A stretch of DNA of 64,000 nt from Pseudomonadota bacterium (GTDB taxonomy: Bacteria; Chloroflexota; UBA6077; JAJPHF01): assembly GCA_021325365.1 (NCBI GenBank), contig JAJPHF010000032.1, positions 33,546 through 97,545 of the forward strand, written 5' to 3'. The notes beneath the pieces are model-generated. The model was not told the DNA's origin. It made no database searches and saw nothing but the letters and a program-made list of their open reading frames with translations. This document shows positions 52,829 to 62,577 of this stretch, piece by piece. Position numbers and translations under genes: made by a program. The stretch's first letter is position 1; each line of letters begins with the position of its first letter.

Positions 52829-53959
52829 GTGCTGGCACAGCGGGGAATCGCCGTCCTGATCGCGCTGCTCATGGCGGCCGCGTGCGGCCCATCGGCGAGC
52901 GCTCCCACGGCCCAGCCGAGCGGCAGCCCGCAGTCCGCGGTGGCCCCGGCCCAGCCGGTACAAGACCCTGCGCTCCAGGCGCTCGTCGACGCCGCGCGCC
53001 AGGAGGGGGCGCTGAACGTGATCTACCCCCTCGAGTCCACCAGCGACACCGTCTCCCGCTGGACCGAGGGCTTCAATCGGCTGTACGGCCTGAACCTCGA
53101 CGTCCGCTTCACGCCGGGGCCGCCCATGCCTGAGCTAGCCGCGCGCGTGGCGCAGGAGGCGCAGGCCGGCCGCACCGCCTCCACCGACGTCTTCATCGGC
53201 GCCGAATCGCACATCAACACCCTGGCGAACGCGGGGGCGCTGGAGCCTGTCGACTGGGCAAGCTGGGCGCCCAACGTCCGCGACCCGCGCCTCATCGCGC
53301 CCGGCGGCGTCGCGGTCCAGCTCGGGACGCGCACGCCTGGCATCGCCTACAACACCAACCGCATCAGCGGCGACTTAGTACCCGCCACCATGCAGGACCT
53401 GCTCAAGCCCCAGCTCCGCGGCCAGATCGCATCGACGCCCTATGCCGCGGGCTTTTCCGTCCTGGGGAGCCCCGAGATTTGGGGCGAGGCACGAACGATC
53501 GACTACGTGACGAAGCTGGCCGACCAGGTGGGCGGCCTGATTCGCTGCAACGAGATGGACCGTCTGCTCAACGGCGAGTTCGACATGCTCGCGCTCGACT
53601 GTGGCGCCGAGTTCCGGGCCTCCCCGGGGAAAGAGGCGCTCATTGGGCACGTCATTCCGAGCGACGCCGCGGTGCTGTCGTACTGGTATACCGCCGTGCC
53701 TAGCCACGCGGCTCATCCCAATGCCGCGAAGCTGTGGATCAACTACGTGATGGGCCGCGAGGGGCAGGACATCCTGTACCAGGGTGCGCACGCGGATCAC
53801 CACCTGGTGCCTGGCTCGCACGTTGCGCCGGACATCGAAGCGCTGCAGGCGCGCGGGGTAAAGTTCACCGAGACGGACGTCGCGTTCTACCAACGTACCG
53901 ACTTGCAGATGCTCAACCGCCTCGGGGCCGACCTGCAGCGCATCGTGCAGAAGCAATAG
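52829..53959 (+). CDS. Extracellular solute-binding lipoprotein, family 1 (iron-type)
   Basis: 376 residues from a GTG at 52829, GGAGG six bases upstream. Lipobox AAAC in LLMAAACGP. The mature part (LVDAARQEGALNVIYPLES, then TPGIAYNTNRISGD and WINYVMGREGQDILYQ) matches the Fe(3+)-type and polyamine-type family 1 binding proteins rather than the NMT1 group. The ligand is unknown. It is transcribed alone between two minus-strand genes and has no transporter partners in the window. Confidence 0.85.
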   Translation: MLAQRGIAVLIALLMAAACGPSASAPTAQPSGSPQSAVAPAQPVQDPALQALVDAARQEGALNVIYPLESTSDTVSRWTEGFNRLYGLNLDVRFTPGPPMPELAARVAQEAQAGRTASTDVFIGAESHINTLANAGALEPVDWASWAPNVRDPRLIAPGGVAVQLGTRTPGIAYNTNRISGDLVPATMQDLLKPQLRGQIASTPYAAGFSVLGSPEIWGEARTIDYVTKLADQVGGLIRCNEMDRLLNGEFDMLALDCGAEFRASPGKEALIGHVIPSDAAVLSYWYTAVPSHAAHPNAAKLWINYVMGREGQDILYQGAHADHHLVPGSHVAPDIEALQARGVKFTETDVAFYQRTDLQMLNRLGADLQRIVQKQ

Positions 53960-54018
53960 CGCCGCGCCGGCGCCATCGCGCGGCAGGCGAACAGCAAGTT
54001 AGGCGAAGCAGGCGCAGA

Positions 54019-55305
54019 TCATTGCGGGTACCGCCCGAGCCGCTCCAGGGCGTAGGCCACGTACGAGTGATCGACGATCCGCTCGCTGGCGGTCTTCTCC
54101 CGAATCGTGCCTTTCCGGAGCAGGTAGTCCTGCATCTCGTCCAGCATGCCCTCGTCCAGCCCGCCGTTGGGATCGACGCCCGGCCAGCCCATCAGCGGGT
54201 ACAGCGCCGGGTCCTTCACGGGGGTGTGCTTCATCAGGACCTGGGTGAACTGCTCGCGGCCCGCCGGGTTCTCGTTGCTGACGAAGGCGCGGTAGTAGTC
54301 GCGCACGGCCCGCAGGTACGCCGTGACGTAGCGCCGCGCGGCCTCCGGCTGCTCGGCGGCGAACTGCGGGCCGATGACCATGACCACGCCGATCGCGCCC
54401 GGGAACACGTCGCCCGCCTTGGTCATCGTCTGGGCGATCCCGCGGCTGTTGGCGATCGCCACGAACGGCTCGACCCCCCAGGCCGCGTCGATCGCCTTGT
54501 TGCCCAGCGCGGTCAGCATGTCTGGGAACGCCATCGCGACCAGGTTCACGTCGTCGGCGGTCAGCCCCCCCTGCGCGAGCGCGCGCTCCAGGTAGCTCTG
54601 GCTGGTCGTGCCGAGGGCGGAGACCGCGATGGTCAAGCCCTTCAGGTCGTCCAGGCCCTGGTACTGCCCGCTGTCGACCAGGTCCTTGCGGACGAGCAGC
54701 GCGGCGCCCCCGGGATTCTGCTCCGTCGAGAGCACCATCGCCGTGACCAGCTTGAGCCCGATGTCGCGCTGCGCCGCGTTGAACAGTCCAGGGTCGATGC
54801 CGCCGTTGCCGAAGTCGAGCTGGCCAGTGGCGAGCAAGCCCACCTGCTCGGTGATCCCGCGGACGGGGACCAGCTCGACGTCCAACCCCTCGTCCTGGAA
54901 GTAGCCCTGCTCCAGCGCCTGATAGATGGCGGCTTCCGGCGCGATGCCGGTCACGCCGACCCGTACTTTCACCGTCGGGCTGAGGGGCGGCGGGGCTGGC
55001 TGGGCCACCTGTGCACCGGGAGCGGACGCCGCGGCAGTCACGAGGGCCGCCGGCGCGCTCGTCGGCGCAGCCGGCGGGGCGATCTCGGCCGTGGTCGCGG
55101 GCACCGAGCCGGCCGGGGCCGGCGCGCCGCACGCGGTGAGCCAGACCCAGCTCAGCAGCAGGAGGACGATCCGCGCGCGCGACCCGACGGCACGCGGCGC
55201 GCGGTGCTCGCCGGGCAGCCACGCGCTCTTCGACTCGGCGCGGCGCGACACGCCCGGCGCTCCGGCCGGTCGGCAGTACGAGCGAAGCCAGCCAGACCGC
55301 GTCAT
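54019..55305 (-). CDS. ABC-type substrate-binding lipoprotein (NMT1/SsuA-like)
   Basis: 428 residues from the ATG at 55305. A long N-terminal extension precedes the lipobox TAC in LSWVWLTACGAP, so a start closer to the signal is possible. Core features: APEAAIYQALEQGYFQDEGLDVELV, LLATGQLDFGNGGIDPGLFN, LKGLTIAVSALGTTSQSYLERAL and AIDAAWGVEPFVAIA. It is the fourth NMT1-type protein in this stretch. The VOC gene upstream on the same strand may be co-transcribed. Confidence 0.85.
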   Translation of the reverse strand: MTRSGWLRSYCRPAGAPGVSRRAESKSAWLPGEHRAPRAVGSRARIVLLLLSWVWLTACGAPAPAGSVPATTAEIAPPAAPTSAPAALVTAAASAPGAQVAQPAPPPLSPTVKVRVGVTGIAPEAAIYQALEQGYFQDEGLDVELVPVRGITEQVGLLATGQLDFGNGGIDPGLFNAAQRDIGLKLVTAMVLSTEQNPGGAALLVRKDLVDSGQYQGLDDLKGLTIAVSALGTTSQSYLERALAQGGLTADDVNLVAMAFPDMLTALGNKAIDAAWGVEPFVAIANSRGIAQTMTKAGDVFPGAIGVVMVIGPQFAAEQPEAARRYVTAYLRAVRDYYRAFVSNENPAGREQFTQVLMKHTPVKDPALYPLMGWPGVDPNGGLDEGMLDEMQDYLLRKGTIREKTASERIVDHSYVAYALERLGRYPQ

Positions 55306-55378
55306 AGTCCATCCTTCTCGCGGCGCACCGCGTGTCACCTGCTAGGGGCCTCCGCGGAGCGCCGCTCCGACCAGATAC

Positions 55379-56152
55379 CTAGGCGGCCGCCGTCCAGGCG
55401 CCGGCCACGCGCAGGTCGAAGTGGTTCCCGTCCGGGTCCCAGATGCGGTAGTAGTCCTGCGCGTCCCGGCGGTCCAGCCGCTGCTCTCGGCGCGTCCCGC
55501 GCGGTAGCCGGCCGATGAGGTCTCCCACTCGCGGCGTCTCAAAGCCGTAGTGGTTCAGGCCGAGCTGGGCGTGGTCAATCGTGACCTCCTTGCCCGCGGC
55601 CCGGGTCTCCTCGGCGTCGCCCAGGATCGCCAGGTTGATCGTGCCGTCGGTCAGGAAGCGCCCCGTCGAGCGCCACATCTCCGGGAACGCCTTCTCCAGC
55701 CCGAAGACGTTTGCGTAGAACTCTGCTACCGCATCGCCGCGCGGCTCGCACATCGCCACGTGCCGCATTCCGGGCAGTCGGCTCGCGCTGCCCGGCACGC
55801 CGAACCCGCGCGTCGACACGGCCACCGGGTAGCCATTGGGGTCGGCGATGCAGTACTCGCCGTGGTGCAGCCCGCCCTCGTCCGGCTGGAGCGTGAGGTG
55901 TGGCGCGAACCGCTGCAGCCGGTCCGCGAGCGCCGTGCGGTCGTCTACCGCGATGCCGATCTGGCGCGGGCCGCGCGCGCCCAGCTCGGGGCGGTACGCG
56001 AGCAGGCTGAGGTTGAAGAAACCGTCGGTCACCGACACGTCGCCCGCGCCGGAACGCCCCAGCTCCTGCATTCCGAAGCTGTCGGCATAGAACCGCGCGA
56101 GGCGCTCGGGGTCGTCGCTCACGATGGCCAGGTAGCGAATCGTGGCTTGCAT
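55379..56152 (-). CDS. VOC-family protein with two glyoxalase/dioxygenase modules
   Basis: 257 residues from the ATG at 56152. Two tandem beta-alpha-beta modules: the first with TIRYLAIVSDDPERLARFYADSFGM, the second with GMRHVAMCEPRGDAVAEFYANVFGL and ending YYRIWDPDGNHFDLRV, where the final acidic and histidine residues are usual metal ligands. This is the architecture of extradiol ring-cleavage dioxygenases, but other VOC enzymes share it. The setting among Rieske and amidohydrolase genes favours a role in aromatic breakdown. Confidence 0.82.
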   Translation of the reverse strand: MQATIRYLAIVSDDPERLARFYADSFGMQELGRSGAGDVSVTDGFFNLSLLAYRPELGARGPRQIGIAVDDRTALADRLQRFAPHLTLQPDEGGLHHGEYCIADPNGYPVAVSTRGFGVPGSASRLPGMRHVAMCEPRGDAVAEFYANVFGLEKAFPEMWRSTGRFLTDGTINLAILGDAEETRAAGKEVTIDHAQLGLNHYGFETPRVGDLIGRLPRGTRREQRLDRRDAQDYYRIWDPDGNHFDLRVAGAWTAAA

Positions 56153-56490
56153 CTCGTACCCGCCTCTCGAAGGATGGGGGCCTTGCGCTCGTGGCGCTGC
56201 CAAGAGCGCATTCCTGGCCCGACGCCGTCGCCGCCACCTCGGCGCGGCACCGTTCGCACCAAAGCGCAGGAGCGCCGGCCGCGGCGAGCGGTTCGCTCCG
56301 CATGGTTGGGTCCGGCGGGGGCCGCTCGGACCGGCCGATTGTACAGCCCTCCTACCCCGGGGGCAACCGCGCGCCGAACGCCGTGCGGACCACGCGACCG
56401 CGCTGGCGCCGCGCTCCCGGGCGCCGATATAATGGCCGCGCTGAAGACGCCAAGGGCTCCGTGCCCGTGCTGCCGTTGAAGAGGTGCCGT

Positions 56491-57054
56491 ATGGCTGTTG
56501 ACACGGTCCAGGTCGTCCCCCCGCCCAAGGAGGCCGTCCCCGTACCCGAAACAAAGGCGCCCGTGCGCCTGGCCGGCTGGGACCACGTGGCGTTCTCGGT
56601 GCCCGATCTCGTCGCGGCCGAACGCTGGTACGTCGAGGTGCTGGGCGGCGAAGTGGTCGGCCGCTACAACTGGGGCGGCGATACCGCGCACGACGATGCC
56701 CCGCCGCACGCGGACGTTCGCATCGGCAGCAACGTGCTCAGCCTGTTCCTGGGCGACCCGATCCGCGGCGCCACCAACGTGCCGCGCCACTTCCACTACG
56801 CGCTCACCTGCGGCAGCCTGGCCGAGCTGGAGCAGTGGCAGGCGCACCTGCGCAGCCAGGGCGTGAAGCTGCGCAACGACGGCGCGTTCCACGGGCACCC
56901 GGGCTTCGGCGCCGTCAGCCTGTATTTCGAGGATCCCTGGGGCGCCAAGCTGGAGATCGTCACCTGGCTGCCCGACTACGCCACCGCTAAGGCCGAGGTG
57001 ACGAAGCGGGGCGGCATCATCATGGGCGCCAGCGGCCATCGCCCGGCGCGCTGA
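56491..57054 (+). CDS. VOC-family protein, single module
   Basis: 187 residues from the ATG at 56491 behind GAGGTG. A charged N-terminal tail of about 25 residues precedes one VOC domain: GWDHVAFSVPDLVAAERWYVEVLGGEVVG with metal-type histidine, HFHYALTCGS, and AVSLYFEDPWGAKLEIVTW with the closing glutamate. One module implies a homodimer active site. The substrate is unknown. It is divergent from the two-module VOC gene. Confidence 0.82.
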   Translation: MAVDTVQVVPPPKEAVPVPETKAPVRLAGWDHVAFSVPDLVAAERWYVEVLGGEVVGRYNWGGDTAHDDAPPHADVRIGSNVLSLFLGDPIRGATNVPRHFHYALTCGSLAELEQWQAHLRSQGVKLRNDGAFHGHPGFGAVSLYFEDPWGAKLEIVTWLPDYATAKAEVTKRGGIIMGASGHRPAR

Positions 57055-57139
57055 GGCGCCGGCCGCCACGCGGGAGCGCGAACGCGATCAGAAGTGCCGC
57101 GCGGGCGGTGCTCAGGCCCCCGCCAGCCGCCGCCCGCGC

Positions 57140-58306
57140 TTACGGCTCGCCGAAGCACCGCACGGCATTGTCCCACATCAGCTTTTGCATGCGGTCGCGG
57201 CCGATGCTGTCCCACGCTAGGACTTTGTCCACTGACTCGGGGAAGCGCGACTCCGCGTGGGGGTAGTCCGACCCAAACATCAGGATGTGATCCCCTAGGT
57301 CGTCCATCACCATCCGGGTGATCGCCTCCCCCTCGTGGATCACGATGCCGGCGAAGAACCGGCCGCCGGTCACGTACTCGCTCAGCTTGTGCTCCAGCTT
57401 GTCCGACACGTAGCCCATATAGATCGCTTGGTCGTCCATGCGCCGCGCCCAGAACGGCAGCCACCCGAAACCGGATTCCAGGATGCAGAACCGCAGGTTC
57501 TTGTAACGATCGAGGATACCTGCTCCGAAGAAGGCCGCGACGGCGCGCATCGCACCCCAAGGATGCGAGGCCAGCCGGCCCAGGAAGGGATTGTCCCAGA
57601 GGTCACGATAGCCGGGGTAGCCAAACGAGAAGCTGTGGTGGACCACTGCTAGGCCTGCCTCATCTGCGGCCCGCCACAAGGGCTCGAGGTCCGGATGATC
57701 GAGCGGATAGTCGAGCGGCAGGTGGGGTTGAATGCCCACCGCCCACCGCGAGCGGCCCCAGCGCGTGATCTCGTCGATGGAGGCCTCCAGATTGCGGGGG
57801 GTAGCGGCAAGCAACGACTTGAGCCGGTGCGGGTACTTCCCGCAAAAGTCGTTCAGATAGCGATGGTTGGCCCGCATGAACTCGGCCTCGACCCACGGGT
57901 CCTCGTGACTCTGGACGCTGCCCGGCACCATCATGTGTATGTCCTGGCCTTCCGCGTCCATATCCCGCACCCGCGCATCCGGGTCCCAGTCCGAGCTGCC
58001 GGGCGTGGGGAACCGCGAGCCCATGAACCGCTGAAACTCGTGCTCGGCGTCGGCCCGGGGCTCGGCCTCCCCCAGCCACCGGGTCTTGGCCGACCGCCAG
58101 CCCCCGCCCTGCCCTCCGCCTAACCGGAACATGTGCCGGTACGGCGGCTCCAGCCGCTCGCCCGCCCAGCCGATGGTGAAAGGCACCTTGCGCCGGTCGA
58201 GATCGGGGACCCGGGCGCGTAGCTCCGGCCCGAGGTACGGCTCGAGCGATTCCGCGGTCGCGCTGAAATGCGTGTCGGTGTCGTACACTCGGTATTGGTT
58301 CCGCAT
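57140..58306 (-). CDS. Amidohydrolase family protein
   Basis: 388 residues from the ATG at 58306 behind GGGAGAGG. DTDTHFS replaces the usual H-x-H near the N-terminus (only one histidine remains). Family features follow: DAEGQDIHMMVPGS, YLNDFCGKYPHRLKSLLAA, LAVVHHSFSFGYPG and ILMFGSDYPHAESRFP. These are typical of the amidohydrolase_2 group of decarboxylases and hydratases found in catabolic clusters. The substrate is unknown. Confidence 0.88.
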   Translation of the reverse strand: MRNQYRVYDTDTHFSATAESLEPYLGPELRARVPDLDRRKVPFTIGWAGERLEPPYRHMFRLGGGQGGGWRSAKTRWLGEAEPRADAEHEFQRFMGSRFPTPGSSDWDPDARVRDMDAEGQDIHMMVPGSVQSHEDPWVEAEFMRANHRYLNDFCGKYPHRLKSLLAATPRNLEASIDEITRWGRSRWAVGIQPHLPLDYPLDHPDLEPLWRAADEAGLAVVHHSFSFGYPGYRDLWDNPFLGRLASHPWGAMRAVAAFFGAGILDRYKNLRFCILESGFGWLPFWARRMDDQAIYMGYVSDKLEHKLSEYVTGGRFFAGIVIHEGEAITRMVMDDLGDHILMFGSDYPHAESRFPESVDKVLAWDSIGRDRMQKLMWDNAVRCFGEP

Positions 58307-58693
58307 CGGCTGCCTCTCCCCTCGCAGGGGTGCTCGCGGACGCGACGGCCGGCGCGGAGCGCCGGCGCCCACCCGCCCGGCGGCTGGCTGCCCAAGCGCC
58401 GCCCGCCCTCTCTGCAGCCTATACTAGCAACCCTCGGATGGCCGGGCAACGCGTCGCTGGCTCAGCTAGAAACCCCGCTCCGCGCTCGACGGCAGGCCGG
58501 CCATCGGAGTGCGTGGTGCCTGCGATCATCCCGACGCTCGACCCGCCCGAGCGGCTGCCGCTCCCGCGCCGAGTGCAGGGTGGCACCCCGGCCGCAGCGC
58601 GGCGCTCGGGACGCGCGGCCCTACCCACCCCGGCTCCACGGCCCGGCCGCGCTTCCCGGTCGTGGGTGGGCGGCCGGGGTAGGCGCCGGCGCC

Positions 58694-61414
58694 TCAGCGC
58701 CGCGCGCCGAGCGGCAGGGGCGGCGCGGCGGGGGCGAGGCGGATGCGGGCGTCGAGGATGCAGGCGCCGCGCGCCAGCACGACGATCGGGTTGCAGTCCA
58801 GCTCGGCGACCTCGGGGCGGTCCTCGGCCAGCGCGCTCAGGCGCAACAGCGCGTCCTCCAGCGCCGCCACGTCGGCCGGCGGCTGGCCGCGGAACCCCTC
58901 CAGCAGCGGGTAGGTCTTCAGCTCGCGCACCATCGCGTGCGCGTCGTCGGTCGTCAGCGGCGTGAGGCGCACCGCCACGTCCCGCAGCAGCTCGACCAGC
59001 GTGCCGCCCGCGCCGCAGGCGAGCAGCGGCCCGAACTGCGGGTCGTGGACTAGCCCGGCGATCATCTCGACGCCCGCGGGCACCATCTGCTGTACGAGGA
59101 AGCCCGTCGGGGGCTGGCCGGCGCGCGTCAGCGTCGCGGCCATCTCCTGCGCTGCCGCTCGCACTGCCCCCGCGCCCCGCAGGTCCAGCCGGACCGCGCC
59201 CGCGTCCGTCTTGTGAACGAGACCGGGCGCAATCGCCTTCAGGGCTACCGCGCCGCCCAGGGCGTCGGCCGCGTCGCCGGCGGCGTCGGGCGTGGCGACC
59301 GTGCGCTGCGGCGCCAGCGGCAGGCCGTAGCAGCCGAGCAGCGCGGCCACGTCGTCGGGGCCGAGCCAGTCCGCGCCCGTGCCCAGCGCGCGGGCGACAA
59401 GGGCCGCGGCCTCGTCGCGCCGCAGGCCCGGCAGGCTGGGCGCCACCGCGAGCGGGCGCGCGCGCCACGCGCCGTAGCGCGCGGCGTGGGCCAGCGCGAT
59501 CGCGGCCGCCTCGGGGAAGGCGTAGGACGGGATGTGGACCCCGGGCGCGCGCAGCGCCTCGGGCACGCCCTGCGAGCCCATGAACACCGCCAGCACGGGC
59601 TTGCGGTGCTCCACGGCGCCAACCGCCGCGACCAGCGCGTGCGCCACGTCCTCGGCGCGCGTGGCGAGGGGCGGGATGAAGATGGCGATGACCGCGTCGA
59701 TCCCCGGGTCGGCAGCGACCACGCCGAGCGCCTGGCGGTACTGGTCCGCCGTGGCGGCCGCCAGCATGTCCACCGGGTTGGCGGGGCTGGCCTCGGCGGG
59801 CAGGAATCCCCGCAGGCGGGCCTGCGTCGCCTCGGCCAGCACCGGCACCTCCAGGCCCTGCGCCTCCAGCGTGTCGGCGCACAGGATCGCTGGGCCGCCC
59901 ACGTTCGTCACGATCCCCACGCGCCGGCCGGCCGGTAGCGGCTGGTTCGCGAGCAGCGCCGCCACGCCGAACATCTCCTCCAGCGTGTCGGTGCGGATCA
60001 CGCCTGCCTGGCGGAACAGCGCCTCCACCGGCACGTCCGACGCGGCGAGCAGCGCGCCGGTGTGCGACGAGGTGGCGCGGGCGCCGGCCGTCGAGCGGCC
60101 GCTCTTGACGGCGACGATCGGCTTCGTCCGCCCCACGCGCCGCGCGATCCGCGCGAACTTGCGCGGGTTGCCGAACGACTCCAGGTAGAGCAAGATCACG
60201 TCGGTGTGCGGGTCCGTCTCCCAATAGTGGAGCAGGTCGTTGCCGGAGATGTCCGCCTTGTTGCCGACGGTGACGAAGCTGGAGATGCCCAGCCCGAGCG
60301 CGCCGGCGTAGTCCATGGCGGCCAGGCCCAGCGCGCCGCTCTGCGACGAGAAGCCGATGCGCCCCGCGGGCGGCACGAACGGGCCGAAGGTGGCGTTGAG
60401 GCGAATGGCCGGGTCGGTGTTGCCGATGCCGATGCAGTTGGGGCCGATGAGCCGCATGCCGGCGGCGCGGCAAGCGCGCAGCAGTGCGGCCTGGCGCGCG
60501 CGGCCCGCGGGGCCCGTCTCGGCAAAACCCGCCGAGAGGACGACGAGCGCTCGCACGCCCTTCCGCCCACAGGCCTCGGCCACTTCCAGCACGTGAGCCG
60601 CCGGCACGGCGACGACGGCCAGGTCGACTGGGCCGGGCACCGCTTCGACGCTCGGATAGGCCGGCACGCACTGCACGACGCTGGCGGCCGGGTTGACGGG
60701 ATAGACGGGCCCGCCGAACTCGTAGGCCACCAGGTTGTGGAACACCTCGCTGCCCACGCTGCCCCGCTGCCGCGAGGCGCCGATCACCGCGACGCCGCGC
60801 GGGTGGAGGAACGCCTGGAGCGCGCTCACCGCGGCGATCTGCTCGCGGCGCTCGAACTGCGCGATGGCCGCCTCGTCGAGGGCGGTGGGGAAGCTCAAGT
60901 GGATCTCCCCGGGGCCGCTGTGTACCTCGACGGGGAAGCCGGACTGGCGGAACACGCCCAGCATGCGATGGTTGGTGGGCAGCGTTTCGGCCTCGAACAC
61001 GCGGATGCCCTTCGCGGCGGCGATCTCGGCGAGGTGGCCGAGCAGCAGGGTGGCCAGGCCGCGGCCCCGGTAGTCGTCGGCTACGGCAAAGGCCACCTCG
61101 GCGCGGTCGTCGCGGCCCGCCGCGTACAGCGCGTGGCCGACAATGCGCTCGTCGGCCCCCACCGTGGCGACGAGGCCGAAGGTGCGCTCGTAGTCGACCT
61201 GCGCCGCGCGCTGGGCCTCGGCGGCGAGGTTGACGGCCGGCGAGAAGAAGCGCAGCGTGCGCGACTCCTCGGACAGCCCCTCCAAGAACGCGAGCAGCCG
61301 CGGCGCGTCGTCGGGGCGCACCGGCCGCACATGGGCGGTCGAGCCGTCGCGCAGCACGATGTCGGCCTCGCGGTAGTCGGGATACGGCGGGGCCGGCTCG
61401 GGCGTCGGCTGCAT
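58694..61414 (-). CDS. GNAT acetyltransferase / ADP-forming acyl-CoA synthetase fusion
   Basis: 906 residues from the ATG at 61414, with GAGGAGC upstream. Residues 15-180 are a GNAT domain (acetyl-CoA loop DYRGRGLATLLLGHL near 114). Residues 205-330 are a CoA-binding Rossmann domain (HPRGVAVIGASRQRGSVG), then succinyl-CoA-ligase-like domains with FSSQSGALG and the phospho-histidine motif SSHTGAL (about residue 455). The C-terminal ~220 residues are ATP-grasp (GAVALKAIAPGLVHKTDAGAV, AELDCNPIVV). It resembles Pat-type protein acetyltransferases and acetate-CoA ligases. Either acylation control or acyl-CoA/acid interconversion is possible; both domains look intact. Confidence 0.9.
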   Translation of the reverse strand: MQPTPEPAPPYPDYREADIVLRDGSTAHVRPVRPDDAPRLLAFLEGLSEESRTLRFFSPAVNLAAEAQRAAQVDYERTFGLVATVGADERIVGHALYAAGRDDRAEVAFAVADDYRGRGLATLLLGHLAEIAAAKGIRVFEAETLPTNHRMLGVFRQSGFPVEVHSGPGEIHLSFPTALDEAAIAQFERREQIAAVSALQAFLHPRGVAVIGASRQRGSVGSEVFHNLVAYEFGGPVYPVNPAASVVQCVPAYPSVEAVPGPVDLAVVAVPAAHVLEVAEACGRKGVRALVVLSAGFAETGPAGRARQAALLRACRAAGMRLIGPNCIGIGNTDPAIRLNATFGPFVPPAGRIGFSSQSGALGLAAMDYAGALGLGISSFVTVGNKADISGNDLLHYWETDPHTDVILLYLESFGNPRKFARIARRVGRTKPIVAVKSGRSTAGARATSSHTGALLAASDVPVEALFRQAGVIRTDTLEEMFGVAALLANQPLPAGRRVGIVTNVGGPAILCADTLEAQGLEVPVLAEATQARLRGFLPAEASPANPVDMLAAATADQYRQALGVVAADPGIDAVIAIFIPPLATRAEDVAHALVAAVGAVEHRKPVLAVFMGSQGVPEALRAPGVHIPSYAFPEAAAIALAHAARYGAWRARPLAVAPSLPGLRRDEAAALVARALGTGADWLGPDDVAALLGCYGLPLAPQRTVATPDAAGDAADALGGAVALKAIAPGLVHKTDAGAVRLDLRGAGAVRAAAQEMAATLTRAGQPPTGFLVQQMVPAGVEMIAGLVHDPQFGPLLACGAGGTLVELLRDVAVRLTPLTTDDAHAMVRELKTYPLLEGFRGQPPADVAALEDALLRLSALAEDRPEVAELDCNPIVVLARGACILDARIRLAPAAPPLPLGARR

Positions 61415-61944
61415 CGCTGCTCCTCGGCTACGATCTCCCAATTCAATCGCAGCCAGGCGAAACAGCGGTCTTCGTACCAAGCGCTCGTGCCATATCGACC
61501 TCTCCCCACGCTCTCGCGGCAGCCCGCGGTCGGCCTCCGTCGCGGCTGCGACCCCGCGGCACCCGGACAACGCCCACTTTAGCATGGCGCGAAGAGGTTG
61601 CCATGCGAGTAATCGGGAGTAAACGCCGCGTAACAGCCGCGCGCCCACCGCTCCGAGCTTATTGGGCGTGTCCGGCCCTGGCCCTGCGCCGAGTACGCCC
61701 CCGAAGCGCTGGCCGCAGGCGCTGAGCAGGTGGGGGGCCGCCGCGCCCCGCCGCCCCTCCTCCACGACTTTGAATCAGCCCTGCCAAACGCTGCGACCGC
61801 ATCCCAGGCACCGTGGAGCGGGTGCAGCGCTGCCCCCCCCCGGCCAGCGCTCCCACAGCGCACCAGTCATGCGCGTCCCGCGGTCCTGCACACGAGCGCC
61901 CCCGGCCGGTGCGCACCGGCCGGGGGCGCCCCCGAGCGCGTTGG
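61415..61944. other. Intergenic, only a terminator recognised
   Basis: 530 bases between two minus-strand genes. It holds the palindrome at 61897-61928 and GAGGAGC for the synthetase gene. No gene or further repeat seen. Confidence 0.5.
61897..61928 (-). terminator. Perfect 32-base palindrome, terminator of the secreted-protein gene
   Basis: CGCCCCCGGCCGGTGC is followed directly by its exact inverse GCACCGGCCGGGGGCG. It is 16 bases past the minus-strand stop at 61945. As RNA it forms a long G+C hairpin without a U-tract. Confidence 0.7.
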
Positions 61945-62577
61945 TTAGAAGTAGGGCTGGTAGGTCAGGTAGGCGCCGTAGCCTAGGGGACCGCTTACCA
62001 CGGTCGCGCCCCAGCCGGGGCTACTCTGCGCCAGCTCGCTCGCCAGCGCCTGTGCGGCCGCGAGCTGGTCGGCCGTCCAGAAGAGCTGCGGGCTGCTCAC
62101 GATGTACACGTTGTTGCCCACCGGGACGAGCGTCGGCGGGTAGTTGGCGAAGTCGGCCGCGGGGAACAGCGCTTCCAGTGGCGGGAGCACGTAGGCGGTC
62201 ACCTCCGGCATGACGGGGACCGGGACCGGCTGCACGACGGTCGGCGGCTGGTAGGCCGGGGGCGCCACGACGACGGGCGGCTGGTAGCGGTCGTGGTCGC
62301 CGTAGGGGCGCTGGTCATCCCGGTCCCGCCCCCAATCATCCCGGTCCCGTCCGCGATCGTCGCGGTTCCCCCAGTCTGCCCGGTCGGGACCGCGCCCATC
62401 CTGCGCATACACGCGTGGCGGCCCGCCCCGGTCGCCGTTGTCGCGCTGCGCGTATACCGGGGGAGAAGCGTGCCCCCCGTCCAAGCCTTGCGCCTGCACG
62501 GCGGGTGCGGCGGCGAAGCCGAGACTGGCCACCAGCCCGAGTGCGCTCGCCGCCCGAGCAGCGTGGATACGCCACAT
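61945..62577 (-). CDS. Secreted Asp/Arg-rich protein, paralogue of the protein at 38048
   Basis: 210 residues. Signal peptide (ASALGLVASLGFAAAPAVQAQ), then an Asp/Arg/Gly-rich region (DWGNRDDRGRDRDDWGRDRD), a Val-Pro-rich hinge, and a C-terminal domain LPPLEALFPAADFANYPPTL, NNVYIVSSPQLF, SSPGWGATVVSGPLGYGAYLTYQ that aligns closely with the protein at 38048. The charged region is longer and has little histidine. AAGGAGG precedes the ATG. Probably exported and left in the cell envelope or medium; the role is unknown. Confidence 0.8.
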   Translation of the reverse strand: MWRIHAARAASALGLVASLGFAAAPAVQAQGLDGGHASPPVYAQRDNGDRGGPPRVYAQDGRGPDRADWGNRDDRGRDRDDWGRDRDDQRPYGDHDRYQPPVVVAPPAYQPPTVVQPVPVPVMPEVTAYVLPPLEALFPAADFANYPPTLVPVGNNVYIVSSPQLFWTADQLAAAQALASELAQSSPGWGATVVSGPLGYGAYLTYQPYF

